From the NCBI GenBank assembly GCA_030248135.1, contig JASANC010004731.1, positions 1 through 24,469 of the forward strand: DNA of 24,469 nt, given 5' to 3'. Source of the stretch: Theristus sp. LFF4_11 (Eukaryota > Nematoda > Chromadorea > Monhysterida > Xyalidae). A program made the translations under genes and the position numbers. Below, piece by piece: positions 10,948-21,461 of the stretch (position 1 is the first letter of the stretch; each line of letters opens with the position of its first letter). A model generated the notes under the pieces. The model was not told where the DNA came from. It made no database searches and saw nothing but the letters and a program-made list of their open reading frames with translations.

Positions 10948-11815
10948 TGTGTTCGCCCTTTCAATTTTTACCTGCAACATTTTGACAGGTGAACAAAAAT
11001 GTTTCCTGGGGTAATTCCATCCGGAGATTTCGGAAATTGGGTTAATTTTTTACCCAAACCTTGTTTTTGGGTAAAAAAGGGCATTTTTAAAAGTTCGCAT
11101 GGTTTTCCCCTGGTTCTAAGTGTTCGCCCTTTCAATTTTTGTCTAAAATTGTTTCATAACCGAACAAAATAGTTTCCTAGGGTAATTTCATCCGTAGATT
11201 TTGAAAATCTAATTACTTTTTTGCCCCGACTATTTTTTGGGCAAAAAATTGGGCACTTTCAAAGGTTCGGAGGTTTTGACCTGGTTTCAAATGTCGCCCT
11301 TTCAATTTTTGTCTGAAATTGTTTCATAACCAAACAAAAACGTTTCCTGGGGTAATTGCAGCTGTAGATTTTGAAAATCTGGTTACTTTTTTGCCCCGGT
11401 TTTTTCTTATTTTCCTTGGTATTTTTTTTTTTGGGTCAAAAATTGGGCAATTTTTACGTGCTACAGTTGATTCATAACCGAACAAAAAAGTTCCCTGGGG
11501 TAATTTTATCCGTAGATTTTGAAAATTCAATTACTTTTTTGCCACGACCTTTTTTTGGGCAAAAAATTGGGCATTTTCAAAAGTTCGGAGGGTTTTCATC
11601 TTGTTTTAAGTGTTCGCCCTTTCAATTTTTAGCTGGGACACTTTCACAGTTGAACAAAATTTTTTCCTAGGGTAATTTCATCCGTAGATTCTGAAAATTT
11701 AGTTTATTTTTTTGCCCGGGCATTTTTTGGGGTCAAAATTGTGCATTTTTTTAAAGTTGGTAGCATTTTGACTGGGTATCAGTTTTTCACTCTTACAAAT
11801 TTTGTCTGAGCTACG
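10948..11815 (+). repeat. Satellite A, block 1 (about 170 bp period)
   Basis: About five diverged tandem units. Each starts near tgttcgccctttcaattttt and contains cataaccgaacaaaa, gtttcctggggtaatttcatccg, gattttgaaaatc and a ttttttgcccc...ttttttgggcaaaaaattggg inverted pair. Unit starts lie near 10950, 11121, 11292 and 11611. The unit between 11292 and 11611 is rearranged and lacks the tgttcgccc start. The last unit decays after about 11780. Open frames inside the array are by-products of the repeat. Confidence 0.9.
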
Positions 11816-11825
11816 AAAAATAGGA

Positions 11826-13790
11826 GAAATGTTTAGTCCGTAGGAATTCAATGCGCTGATCACGGATTTCGGGTTAGTTTTCTTACGTGAGCAACTCTAG
11901 ATGCCGAATCGTGACGATATCGGGCGAATCGGCCGTGGAAATCGGCGAAATCGGTCCACGAACGAAAAACAAGAAAAGGGTGTTTTCCAGGGTAATTCAA
12001 TGCGCCGATCACGAATTTTAAGTTAGTTTTCTTACGTGAGCAACTCTAGATGCTGAATCGTGACGATTTCGGGCGAATCGGCCGTGGAAATCGGCGAAAT
12101 CGGTCCAGGAACGAAAAACAAGAAAAAAGTGTTTTCCAGGGTAATTCAATGCGCTGATCACGAATTTTGGGTTAGTTTTCTTACGTGAGCAACTCTAGAT
12201 GCTGAATCGTGACGATTTCGGGCGAATCGGCCGTGGAAGTTGGCGAAATCGGTCCAGGAACGAAAAACAAGAAAAGAGTGTTTTCTAGGGTAATTCAATC
12301 CGCTGATCACGGATTTTGGGTTAGTTTTCTTACGTGAGCAACTCTAGATGCCGAATCGTGACGATATCGGGCGAATCGGCCGTGGAAATCGGCGAAATCG
12401 GTCTACGAACGAAAAACAAGAAAAGAGTGTTTTCCAGGGTAATTCAATGCGCCGATCACGAATTTTAAGTTAGTTTTCTTACGTGAGCAACTCTAGATGC
12501 TGAATCGTGACGATTTCGGGCGAATCGGCCGTGGAAATCGGCGAAATCGGTCCAGGAACGAAAAACAAGAAAAAAGTGTTTTCCAGGGTAATTCAATGCG
12601 CTGATCACGAATTTTGGGTTAGTTTTCTTACGTGAGCAACTCTAGATGCTGAATCGTGACGATTTCGGGCGAATCGGCCGTGGAAGTTGGCGAAATCGGT
12701 CCAGGAACGAAAAACAAGAAAAGGGTGTTTTCTAGGGTAATTCAATCCGCTGATCACGGATTTTGGGTTAGTTTTCTTACGTGAGCAACTCTAGATGCCG
12801 AATCGTGACGATATCGGGCGAATCGGCCGTGGAAATCGGCGAAATCGGTCTACGAACGAAAAACAAGAAAAGAGTGTTTTCCAGGGTAATTCAATGCGCC
12901 GATCACGAATTTTAAGTTAGTTTTCTTACGTGAGCAACTCTAGATGCTGAATCGTGACGATTTCGGGCGAATCGGCCGTGGAAATCGGCGAAATCGGTCC
13001 AGGAACGAAAAACAAGAAAAAAGTGTTTTCCAGGGTAATTCAATGCGCTGATCACAAATTTTGGGTTAGTTTTCTTACGTGAGCAATTCTAGATGCTGAA
13101 TCGTGACGATTTCGGGCGAGTCGGCCGTGGAAATTGGCGAAATCGGTCCAGGAACGAAAAACAAGAAAAGGGGGTTTTCCAGGGTAATTCAATGCGCTGA
13201 TCACGAATTTTGGGATAGTTTTCTTACGTGAACAACTCTAGATGCTGAATCGTGACGATTTCGGGCGAATCGGCCGTGGAAGTTGGCGAAATCGGTCCAG
13301 GAACGAAAAACAAGAAAAGGGTGTTTTCCAGGGTAATTCAATGCGCTGATCACGAATTTTGGGTTAGTTTTCTTACGTGAGCAACTCTAGATGCTGAATC
13401 GTGACGATTTCGGGCGAATCGGCCGTGGAAGTTGGCGAAATCGGTCTAGAAACGAGAAACAAGAAAAGGTTGTTTTCCAGGGTAATTCAATGCGCTGATC
13501 ACAAATTTTGGGTTAGTTTTTTTTATGTGAGCAACTCTGGATGCTGAATCGTGACGATTTCGGGCGAATCGGCCGTTGAAGTTAGCGAAATCGTTCTAGA
13601 AACGAAAAACAAGAAAAGGTTGTTTTCCAGAGTAATTCAATGCACTGATCCCGGATTTTGGGTTGGTTTTTTGTGAGCAACTCTAGATACTGAATCGTAA
13701 CGATTTCGAGCGAATCGGCCGTAGAAATAGCATAGGCGAAATCGGCCCAAAAAGCGAAAAATGAAAACTCTGAGGTATCCGGGGTTTAGA
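11826..13790 (+). repeat. Satellite B (about 149 bp period, three-unit higher-order repeat)
   Basis: About thirteen head-to-tail units. The shared core reads gggtaattcaatgcg, gatcacgaattttgggttag, cttacgtgagcaactctagatg, aatcgtgacgatttcgggcg and aatcggccgtggaa. Units are nearly identical in the middle and diverge at both edges (13480-13790 and 11826-11900), as expected for unequal exchange. Variant positions such as gatatcggg (12361 and 12808) recur every 447 bp, which is three units. No open frame is maintained. Confidence 0.95.
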
Positions 13791-13854
13791 AGAATGTGTG
13801 ACCAACGAGATGTGAATTTGGTTCGACCTTCGGGACTTATTTAAAAGTCAGAAT

Positions 13855-14932
13855 ATTATCTAAAAATGCGGGAGACGCATATAAAAGGAGGAATATGGCT
13901 TTGTCTAAGCAGTGAGAGACTTGGCTCGACAACTCTTTTCAAGTCTCTGATGTGGTACACACGGATACAAGTACATAAGAGCCATATTTTTGCGCCGTTT
14001 ATTCACTATTTCGGTTGCACATGTATAATCTTTTCGTACGAAGGAGGCTTAGTAATGTTGAATGATGTGTGGAAAAGCCGCACACTGAAAAAATGTTTCG
14101 CGCCAGAGCGTAGTTCGAATATGAATTGAAATAAATTTTGTTTAGTGAAAAAACATTCTGACTGGTTTTTTCTCAATTTCTTGCACGAATCTGTCGTCAG
14201 AATACGTTAAGTTTTTGCTCATTTAAAATTGCCGCGCAGCCATGAAACATTTTCTCTATCTGTGCGTGCAAACGCATATTGGGTCACGATTAATAAGAAA
14301 GATAATACTTTGTAGACAATTAAAACTTTTGCGGTATTTCGGGCATTTAGCGACCACTAAAACCACTAAAACAACGATCAGACTTCAGATCGCTGATACT
14401 GGTTTGCCCAGGACAAAGTGTATCGCAGAGGCATTGGGGAACGCAAGGTCTCCTTCTGTGGCAAAGGCAAGGACTCACGGGACAGACAGTTTATCCTGCC
14501 ACTAGAGTTTGGTTAAAAGGCTGAAAATCAACGGAAGATAACACCTTTTTGTCACTGATGCTGGTGTGTACACAGCTATGCGTACGTTAGCAACGATAAA
14601 ACCACATGAAACAATGTTTTGCAGTCTCTGATTTTTCTGTTTTTGCACAGAATTTACAGATTCTTGATTTACAGAAGTTCTGCACAGAATTTGCACAGAA
14701 TTTCGCACATGATGTGATTTCGGACTAAACTGGAAAGGACAGTTAAAAAATGATTTTAAAACTTTTTACACTTTTCAGTAAAACAAACGCGGCGCAAAAA
14801 TATAGCTTTTATGTACTTGTATCCGTGTGTACCACATCAGAGACTTGAAAAGAGTTGTCGAGCCAAGTCTCTCACTGCTTAGACAAAGCCATATTCCTCC
14901 TTTTATATGCGTCTCCCGCATTTTTAGATAAT
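13855..14932. mobile_element. Non-autonomous TIR element 1 (1078 bp, 143 bp inverted repeats)
   Basis: The 143 bp at 13855-13997 reappears inverted at 14790-14932 with only a few mismatches. The ends read ATTATCTAAAAATGCGGG, and each terminus carries a small inner palindrome (ATGCGGGAGACGCAT). The inner region (13998-14789) has no transposase-like frame. It contains short tandem copies of a cagaatttacag/cacagaattt motif near 14645-14705. Right of the element satellite A resumes in mid-unit, so it is embedded at the satellite boundary. The TIR resembles that of element 2 (17218-18078), defining one family. No clear target-site duplication was found. Confidence 0.8.
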
Positions 14933-14935
14933 TTT

Positions 14936-16920
14936 TACCTGCGACACTTTCACAGTCGAACAAAAAAGTTTCCTAGGGTAATTTCATCTGAAATTTTTGA
15001 AAATCGGGTTTATTTTTTGCCCTGAGCTTTGTTTGGGGCAAAATTTAGGTTGAAGATTTTGAAAATAAAGTTAATTTTTTGCCCCGACCCTTGTTTGGGG
15101 CAAAATTCAGGTTTTTTCAAAATTTCAAAGGATTTTATGGGGTTAGAAGTGTTCGTCCTTTCAATTTTTGTCTGAAGTTGTTCCAAAACCGAACAACAAA
15201 GTTTCCTGGGGTAATTTCATCTGACAATTTTGAAAATCAAATTAATTTTTTGCCCTGACTCTTGTTTGGGGCAAAATTTGGGTTTTTTTAAAATTTCAAA
15301 GGATTTTATGGGGTTACAAGTGTTCGTCTTTTCATTTTTGTCTGAAGTTGTTCCAAAACCGAACAACAAAGTTTCCTGGGGTAATTTCATCCGAAGATTT
15401 TGAAAATCAAATTAATTTTTTGCCCCAGCCCTTGTTTGGGACAAAATTTGGGTTTTTTCAAAGTTTCAAAGGATTTTATGGGGTTAGAAGTGTTCGTCCT
15501 TTCAATTTTTGTCTGAAGTTGTTCCAAAACCGAACAAGAAAGTTTCCTGGAGTAATTTCGTCCGAAAAATTAAAAAAATCAGACTAAGTTTTTGCCCCGA
15601 CCCTTATTTGGGGCAAAATTTGAATTTTTTCAAATTTCATAGGATTTTATAGGGTTAGTAGTGTTCGTCCTTTCAATTTTTGTCTGAAGTTGTTCCAAAA
15701 CCGAACAACAAATTTTCCTGGGGTAATTTTATTCGAAGATTTTAAAAATCAAATTAATTTTTTGCCCCGATTTTTGTTTGGGGCAAAATTTGGGTTTTTT
15801 TCAAAATTTCATAGGATTTTATGGGGTTAGTAGTGTTCGCCATTTCAATTTTTGTCTGAAGTTGTCCCATAATCGAACAACAAAGTTTCCTGAGGTAATT
15901 TCATCTGAAGATTTTGAAAATCAAAATAAATTTTTGCCCCGACCTTTGTTTGAAGCAAAATTTGTTTTTTTTAATGTCAAACGATTTTATGGGGTTAGAA
16001 GTGTTCGCCCTTTTAATTTTTGTCTGAAGTTGTTCCAAAACCGAACAACAAATTTTCCTGGGGTAATTTTATTCGAAGATTTTAAAAATCAAATTAATTT
16101 TTTGCCCCGACTTTTGTTTGGGGCAAAATTTGAATTTTTTCAAATTTCATAGGATTTTATAGGGTTAGTAGTGTTCGTCCTTTCAATTTTTGTCTGAAGT
16201 TGTTCCAAAACCGAACAACAAATTTTCCTGGGGTAATTTTATTCGAAGCTTTTAAAAATCAAATTAGTTTTTTGCCCCGACTTTTGTTTGGGGCAAAATT
16301 TGGGTTTTTTTCAAAATTTCATAGGATTTTATGGGGTTAGTAGTGTTCGCCATTTCAATTTTTGTCTGAAGTTGTCCCATAATCGAACAACAAAGTTTCC
16401 TGAGGTAATTTCATCTGAAGATTTTGAAAATCAAAATAAATTTTTGCCCCGACCTTTGTTTGAAGCAAAATTTGGTTTTTTTAATGTCAAACGATTTTAT
16501 GGGGTTGGAAGTGTTCGCCCTTTTAATTTTTGTCTGCAGTTGTTCCATAACCGAACAACAAAGTTTCCTGGGGTAATTTCATCCGAAAAAATTTGAAAAT
16601 CACAATAATTTCTTGCTTCGACCTTTGTTTGAAGCAAAATTTGAGTTTTTCAAAATCTCAAAGGGTTTTATGGGGTTAAAAGTGTTCGCCTTTTCAATTT
16701 TTGTTTGAAGTTGTCTTATAACCGAACAACAAAGTTTCCTGGAGTAATTTCATTCGAAAATTTCAAAAATCAAAATAATTTTCTGCCCAGACCGTTTTGG
16801 AGGCAAAATTTGAGTTTTTTCAAAATGTCAAAGGATTTTGTGGGGTTAGAAGTGTTCGCCCTTTTAAGTTTTGTCTGAAGTTGTTCCACAACCGAACAAC
16901 AAAGTTTCCTGAGGTAATTT
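14936..16920 (+). repeat. Satellite A, block 2 (about 170 bp period)
   Basis: About eleven to twelve tandem units in the same orientation as block 1 and clearly homologous to it, with tgttcgtcctttcaatttttg starts near 15150, 15321, 15491, 15663, 15835, 16002, 16171, 16342, 16510, 16681 and 16851. Each unit holds a strong inverted pair (ttttgcccc...ggggcaaaa) around gacccttgttt. The stretch 15612-16000 is repeated almost exactly at 16122-16510, a 510 bp (three-unit) higher-order period. Frames such as those at 15348, 15778 and 16288 are read-through of the repeat and not genes. Confidence 0.93.
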
Positions 16921-16923
16921 CAT

Positions 16924-17130
16924 ATAGCAATTCGGCCGACAGCAGCCTGGTAAATATACCCGGCCCTCGGCCGACAGCAGCCTGGTAAATAGTACCCGGC
17001 CGATAGCAGCCTGGTAAATAGTACCCGGCCGATAGCAGCCTGGTTGATTGCAGCCCAGTTGACACCAGCTTGGTCTATAGCAACGCGGTCGATAGCGGCC
17101 TGGTAGATAGCATCCCAAAAACAAGTTTGG
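16924..17130 (+). repeat. 29 bp GC-rich minisatellite
   Basis: The unit cggccgatagcagcctggtaaatagtacc is repeated at about 16968, 16997 and 17026, preceded by a longer variant at 16933. It then decays into partial gatagc/gcctggt motifs to about 17130. The array begins where satellite A stops in mid-unit. It is far more GC-rich than its surroundings. Repetitive open frames on the minus strand (RPGTIYQAA-like peptides) follow from the repeat. Confidence 0.85.
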
Positions 17131-17217
17131 TTCGATAGCGCTCCAGTTAAGGGCTTAGTCAATGGCGGATCAAAAGTTTTTTTGAAATCTAAAATGACTC
17201 AATTAAAAGCTGGAATA

Positions 17218-18078
17218 CTAGAGAAAAATGCGCTTTCTGCGCATTTAAAAGGTGGAATATGATCAGTAATTATGAAAGTTATGTGCTAAATAGAATAGAC
17301 CTTTTTCAGAACAAAATATATAGACATATACAATGTTGACACAATAATAGGAATCATATACAATACGTCCGACAAAGGTTTTAGTTTGAAACAGCATGCA
17401 AAATGTAAAAATTGGTGCTATCTTTTAACGTTTTCCACAACCAATTTTTGTATTATTTATAGCTAGCCGTTTAACTATGGTTTTGTCAACTAAAATAAAA
17501 AAAATAAAGTGCATTGTTTTTTATGTTCATTCTATCTTTCAGTACAATAAATCAGAGCTTCAAATCTTCATTCTTTTGCTACACAGTCTTAAAAAATCTG
17601 AATGTGAATCTATGTTATGTGAATAAAAGTCATAAGACATAAAACTAACCAACATAGATTTGCAACCCTTGGGCTAAACTTAAAAATGGTTTTTCAAACC
17701 AAAAACAAATAATTTGCTGTTGCATCGGCAAGCAATGCACTGATTCTAGCATTGTTCTGCATCTAATGTTGGTTTTTTTGTGGTCTATCTAATCTATGAC
17801 AAATTCACCCACCATCCCAAAAAACTTAAAAGAACAAGGCAAAAATCAGAAAACGGCGCAAATATTTTTCACAAAGAAATTGATTAGTGGTACCAATTTT
17901 TACGGTTTGCATGCTGTTTTCTTTGTCATACGTATTGTATATGATTCCTATTCTGGTGTCAACATTGTATATGTCTATATATTTTGTTCTGAAAAAGGTC
18001 TATTCTATTTAGCACATAACTTTCATAATTACTGATCATATTCCACCTTTTAAATGCGCAGAAAGCATTTTTCTCTAG
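17218..18078. mobile_element. Non-autonomous TIR element 2 (861 bp, about 190 bp inverted repeats) at the palindrome junction
   Basis: The sequence from 17218 (ctagagaaaaatgcgctttctgcgcatttaaaaggtggaatatg onward to about 17416) reappears inverted at 17891-18078. Its terminus shares the layout of element 1: AAAAATGC, a short palindrome, then TTAAAAGG.GGAATATG. The interior is AT-rich, without a transposase frame. The right terminus directly abuts the right arm of the giant inverted repeat. No target-site duplication is visible (left flank ctggaat, right flank tctccg), which suggests the flanks were rearranged after insertion. Confidence 0.82.
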
Positions 18079-18235
18079 TTCTCCGTCTGGGGGTGCAGTT
18101 TTTTTGGGAAATTTTTGTAAACGGCCAACAGCAGCTGAACTGCCGAAGCGCCGAATGTGTTTGTACACCATAAAAGAATTTTTTAACTTTTATTAACGTT
18201 TTTTGCGGCCTTTAATCTTTGCACATGACACGCAG

Positions 18236-21200
18236 ATTGCGAACATGACTCGGATGATGACAGACATCCGACGGATGCCGTTCGTCGACCGTAACGCCAA
18301 CAATCAGCGGCTTTGGTTGAAACAGTTCATTCGTTGCTCGTACGGACACCGACGGCTGCCCTGTGTCAGAGGTTGGATGTGCCCTTAAAACACAATCTTT
18401 CAAAAAATGTAACGCTTTTTTTCAATTTCAAACCAAGCTCAACTGTGAACTGGATGGTCTCGAATGAGAAAAAGGCAGTCAGTTCTGTGTGATACATCCA
18501 AAAGTACAATCACAAACCTTATTATTGTCATAAAACATTGACTGGTGTTGTTGCTGCAAACAGCGTCCAACTGCGCAACGTTAGTAAACGTCAGTGCTAC
18601 TGGTGTTTTAGTACTAGCAATATCACCAGTAGATAATAACGCGATATCGCGTCTCCATCCACAGGCTACCCACCGCCTCGCTGCAACATCACCCGCATCC
18701 GCACCGGTGAACTGACGGACATCGACGGCGCCGAGTGTGTCCGCTTGTTCGCGAAATACGCGCGCCTGTATCGCCGCGACGGGCCGATTTTCGGCGGCGA
18801 CGGTCGCTTGATCGGCTATTTTCTCGAGGTGAAAACGCGCTACCGCTATTCGGCGCTGTACCGCGAGCTGAAGCGCTACTTTGACGCGATGGAACGCCAG
18901 GTGGCGAACGCGACATCCAAGTACGCCGGCGTCGAGGCGGCGTTCGCGAGTCCGTGGACGATCAGCGGCTCCGTGCGCACCGGCGGTATGCGTGTGCTGG
19001 TATTGCGCGTTTTTTTTGGTACAACACAAATCACTGAAAAACATTTGCTGTTACTTGCCAAGTTTGTGAGAATCGCTACTGTTTTTTTTGGTGCCAATGT
19101 ATTTTCTCTTCAGTAGCGCGATGCTCAGATTTGTAGGCCGCTGTGTGCCCGTGGTACACCACACCATGCGGGCACTAGTGAACTTTTTGGGTATTATTCC
19201 AAATTGATGGTTGATTGCGAATTTATAATGTGCTCATCATACTCGATACAAGGGTCGTTAGCTAACCACGGTGTGCAAGTTTACAATTTCAAAGTTTTAG
19301 TCTGCAACCGTTGGTCGTTTGACCATCGCTGGCCAATGTTTGCTCGAGAGTGATGGACACTTCTGGCTGCAGGACAGAGCTACGCGACGCAATGGTACGA
19401 TCTGCTGCGTAGCGTGCGCGCGGGCACACCCATTTCGGTGCTCTGCTCGGTCGCAGTAGCGCTACTCGTCGTGATCGTCTCCAGTCGAACGTTGGTCACC
19501 TCGTTGATGGCGATCATCACCATTCTCGCCACTATCGTCTCCACCATCGCCTGCATTGCACTGCTACAGTGGTACAGTTCCTTTTGTTTTGACCCCTCCT
19601 CTTCCCCGTTTCTTTCTGTTGGTCTGATGCATCTAACAAACACGTCAGCTGCCTGCAACCATACCAGATTCTTGTCATATTAATCGAAAGAGGACCTTGG
19701 TTGGCCAAAACACATTCCAGAGCGCTTCTCAGAGATGTATACAATGCACGTATTTTCCAAAACGAACGTTATCAAAAGGTTTCTCGATGCGCCTTCAGGC
19801 GACTGAACATCGTCGAAGCAACGATCATCATTCTGGCAGTCGGTCTATCGTTCGACTTCACGTTGCACTACGCGGTCGCATACAAGCTGGCACCAACCGG
19901 CACACGACAAAGCAAGGTGTTGCAAGATGTGTGCGTGTCATGAGAGTACACTCTATTTCTCAAAAAGAAATGACCCGTCACGTCACCCGTGCTCCTCCCT
20001 CTCGTATATTAAGAGCTGACGATTAGGATTTTTCTGGGTTAGCCTTGCTAAAAAAATCTAAACACATCGTACCCGCAGTTCGTTCGCTCCGTTTTTTTTA
20101 ATAAATGGAAGTTTACCGTTTTCCGGTTTCACCAATTATTGCATGCAGGGTTTATACGTTGACGCAAGTCGTGCGGCCACCGCTCATTCAATTCACGCAA
20201 GCGACTTATATCGGTGTTGCCATTGTATTGCGCTCAGGTGCGCCACGCGTTGCGCACGATCGGCATGCCAGTGCTGCTGTCTGCCGTGACGACCGCCGCC
20301 GCCGGCCTGGCGATGTGCCCGAGCGTCACGCTGGCGTTCTACCAGATCGGCCTGTTCATGTGCGTCGTCACCGTGTTCAGCTACCTCTACAGTTCGCTGT
20401 TCTTCATGTCGCTGATGTGCTGCGTCGGCCCCGAGGAGGGTCAGTAGATAGTCTCTGTTTCCTATTATTCGTATGCAGTCAACTGATTGGCTTGGTGATC
20501 ACGTGATATATACGCATTCTGTGACGGAGTAAACTCCGCCCTTGACGATGAAATAGACTGAGATCCAATTTTTTTTCAGCGTGTCTGACAGAAACAATGG
20601 CATGTCCTTTTCTGGAGTTAGTTGCTTTTGGCTCGGCATTTTTTCGCTGCATTCAAATTGGTTTTCTGAAAAACATGAATGCCATGCATCACATGTAAAG
20701 TTTTGCGACCTCGAGAGGAATTCGAACCGACGGTCCCTTTATTCTCAAAGAGACGCGCTCTAATAGTTTCTCCCTATAACCAATCCAAAACTCTGGTGTT
20801 TGCACAAAGCAAACGGACGTATTGAAGTCATTTCGGTCCGACACATTCGGTGATAAAATACAATGTACAATACAAAAAAATGACAGTTTTTCAAGCAAAA
20901 AACAAACAAAACAAAACAAAAAACACGCGCACAGGCGAATGGGCGTACGCGCGTCTGGCGTGCTGCGACAGTGACAGCGGCGAGGAGCGCGAGTTGCACG
21001 AGAACGACAACGACGACGACGAGAAAGTCAACGACGTCGCCGACACGAAACACAAGAAGAACAACCGGGCGCAGCCGCAGACGAAGACGCCAACAACAGC
21101 GACAGCAACGAATTGCGGCTGCACAAACCGCGACTGTCGGCGTTCGGTGAAGCGCGCGCTCGCGGCCAGCAAGCCGACATCGACGAAGAAACCGGCGAAA

Positions 21201-21461
21201 ACCGGCACGGGCGGTGGCGGTGTCTCGAATCCAGCGGTTTGCTTGGATGATGAACGAAACGATCAGCAGACACTGCGACGAGTGGCCGTGGACTCGTTGG
21301 ACATTGGGACACCGAACCACTCGAATTGCACGCAGTTTGTCGACGTCGACCACGCAAACACAAACGGCAGCGTCGACACGCGCATGGTCGTGCTGACGGA
21401 TGCGACCGTGATTGCGGCGGCCGATCACGCTGCGCAGCATCAGCAGACGATCGGCTTCTAG
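18236..21461 (+). CDS. disp: Dispatched-like transporter, 3' half only, six exons (right copy)
   Basis: Exons 18236-18371, 18665-18985, 19373-19571, 19799-19928, 20238-20439 and 20935-21461 match the last six exons of the left copy in length and phase, giving 504 codons plus stop (TAG). They encode the end of the second extracellular domain, TM8-TM12 with AVGLSFDF, and the Asp/Lys-rich tail. No stop or frameshift was found. Amino-acid differences from the left copy are few, for example TDIRR for SDIRG, MERQ for MELQ, and PNHS for PHHS. The first six known exons and the N-terminus are absent because the duplication starts inside the preceding intron, next to a transposon. The copy therefore lacks TM1-TM7 including the GADD site, and is probably non-functional unless joined to sequence outside this window. 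Confidence 0.85.
19018..19170 (+). other. 153 bp segment present only in the right arm
   Basis: Within the dispatched intron after exon 18665-18985 the right arm reads ttttttggtacaacac...catgcggcactagtg. The left arm (minus strand near 5550) reads ttttttggcactagtg directly. The extra segment has no convincing terminal inverted repeats. Its ends share only a GG dinucleotide, so it may be a deletion in the left arm rather than an insertion in the right. Confidence 0.75.
20155..20156. other. Empty MITE target site (right arm)
   Basis: The right arm reads gggtttaTAcgttgacgcaag, uninterrupted. The equivalent left-arm position has TA, then the 266 bp element, then TA. The neighbouring bases agree apart from scattered SNPs, so this is the unoccupied version of the site at 4307-4576. 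Confidence 0.85.

Noticed and set aside
11826..13790. CRISPR-like array
   Set aside because: Units are contiguous, with no unique spacers, in a eukaryotic intron/satellite context.
15348..16988. Series of 63-124 codon frames with NRTTKFPGVISSEDFEN-like repeats
   Set aside because: They are read-through of the 170 bp satellite units, which are often interrupted by stops and vary with indels. No sign of a real repeat protein.
16820..17162. Minus-strand frames rich in YRPGTIYQAA
   Set aside because: Translation of the 29 bp minisatellite in several frames at once, which is typical of a tandem repeat without stops and not of a gene.
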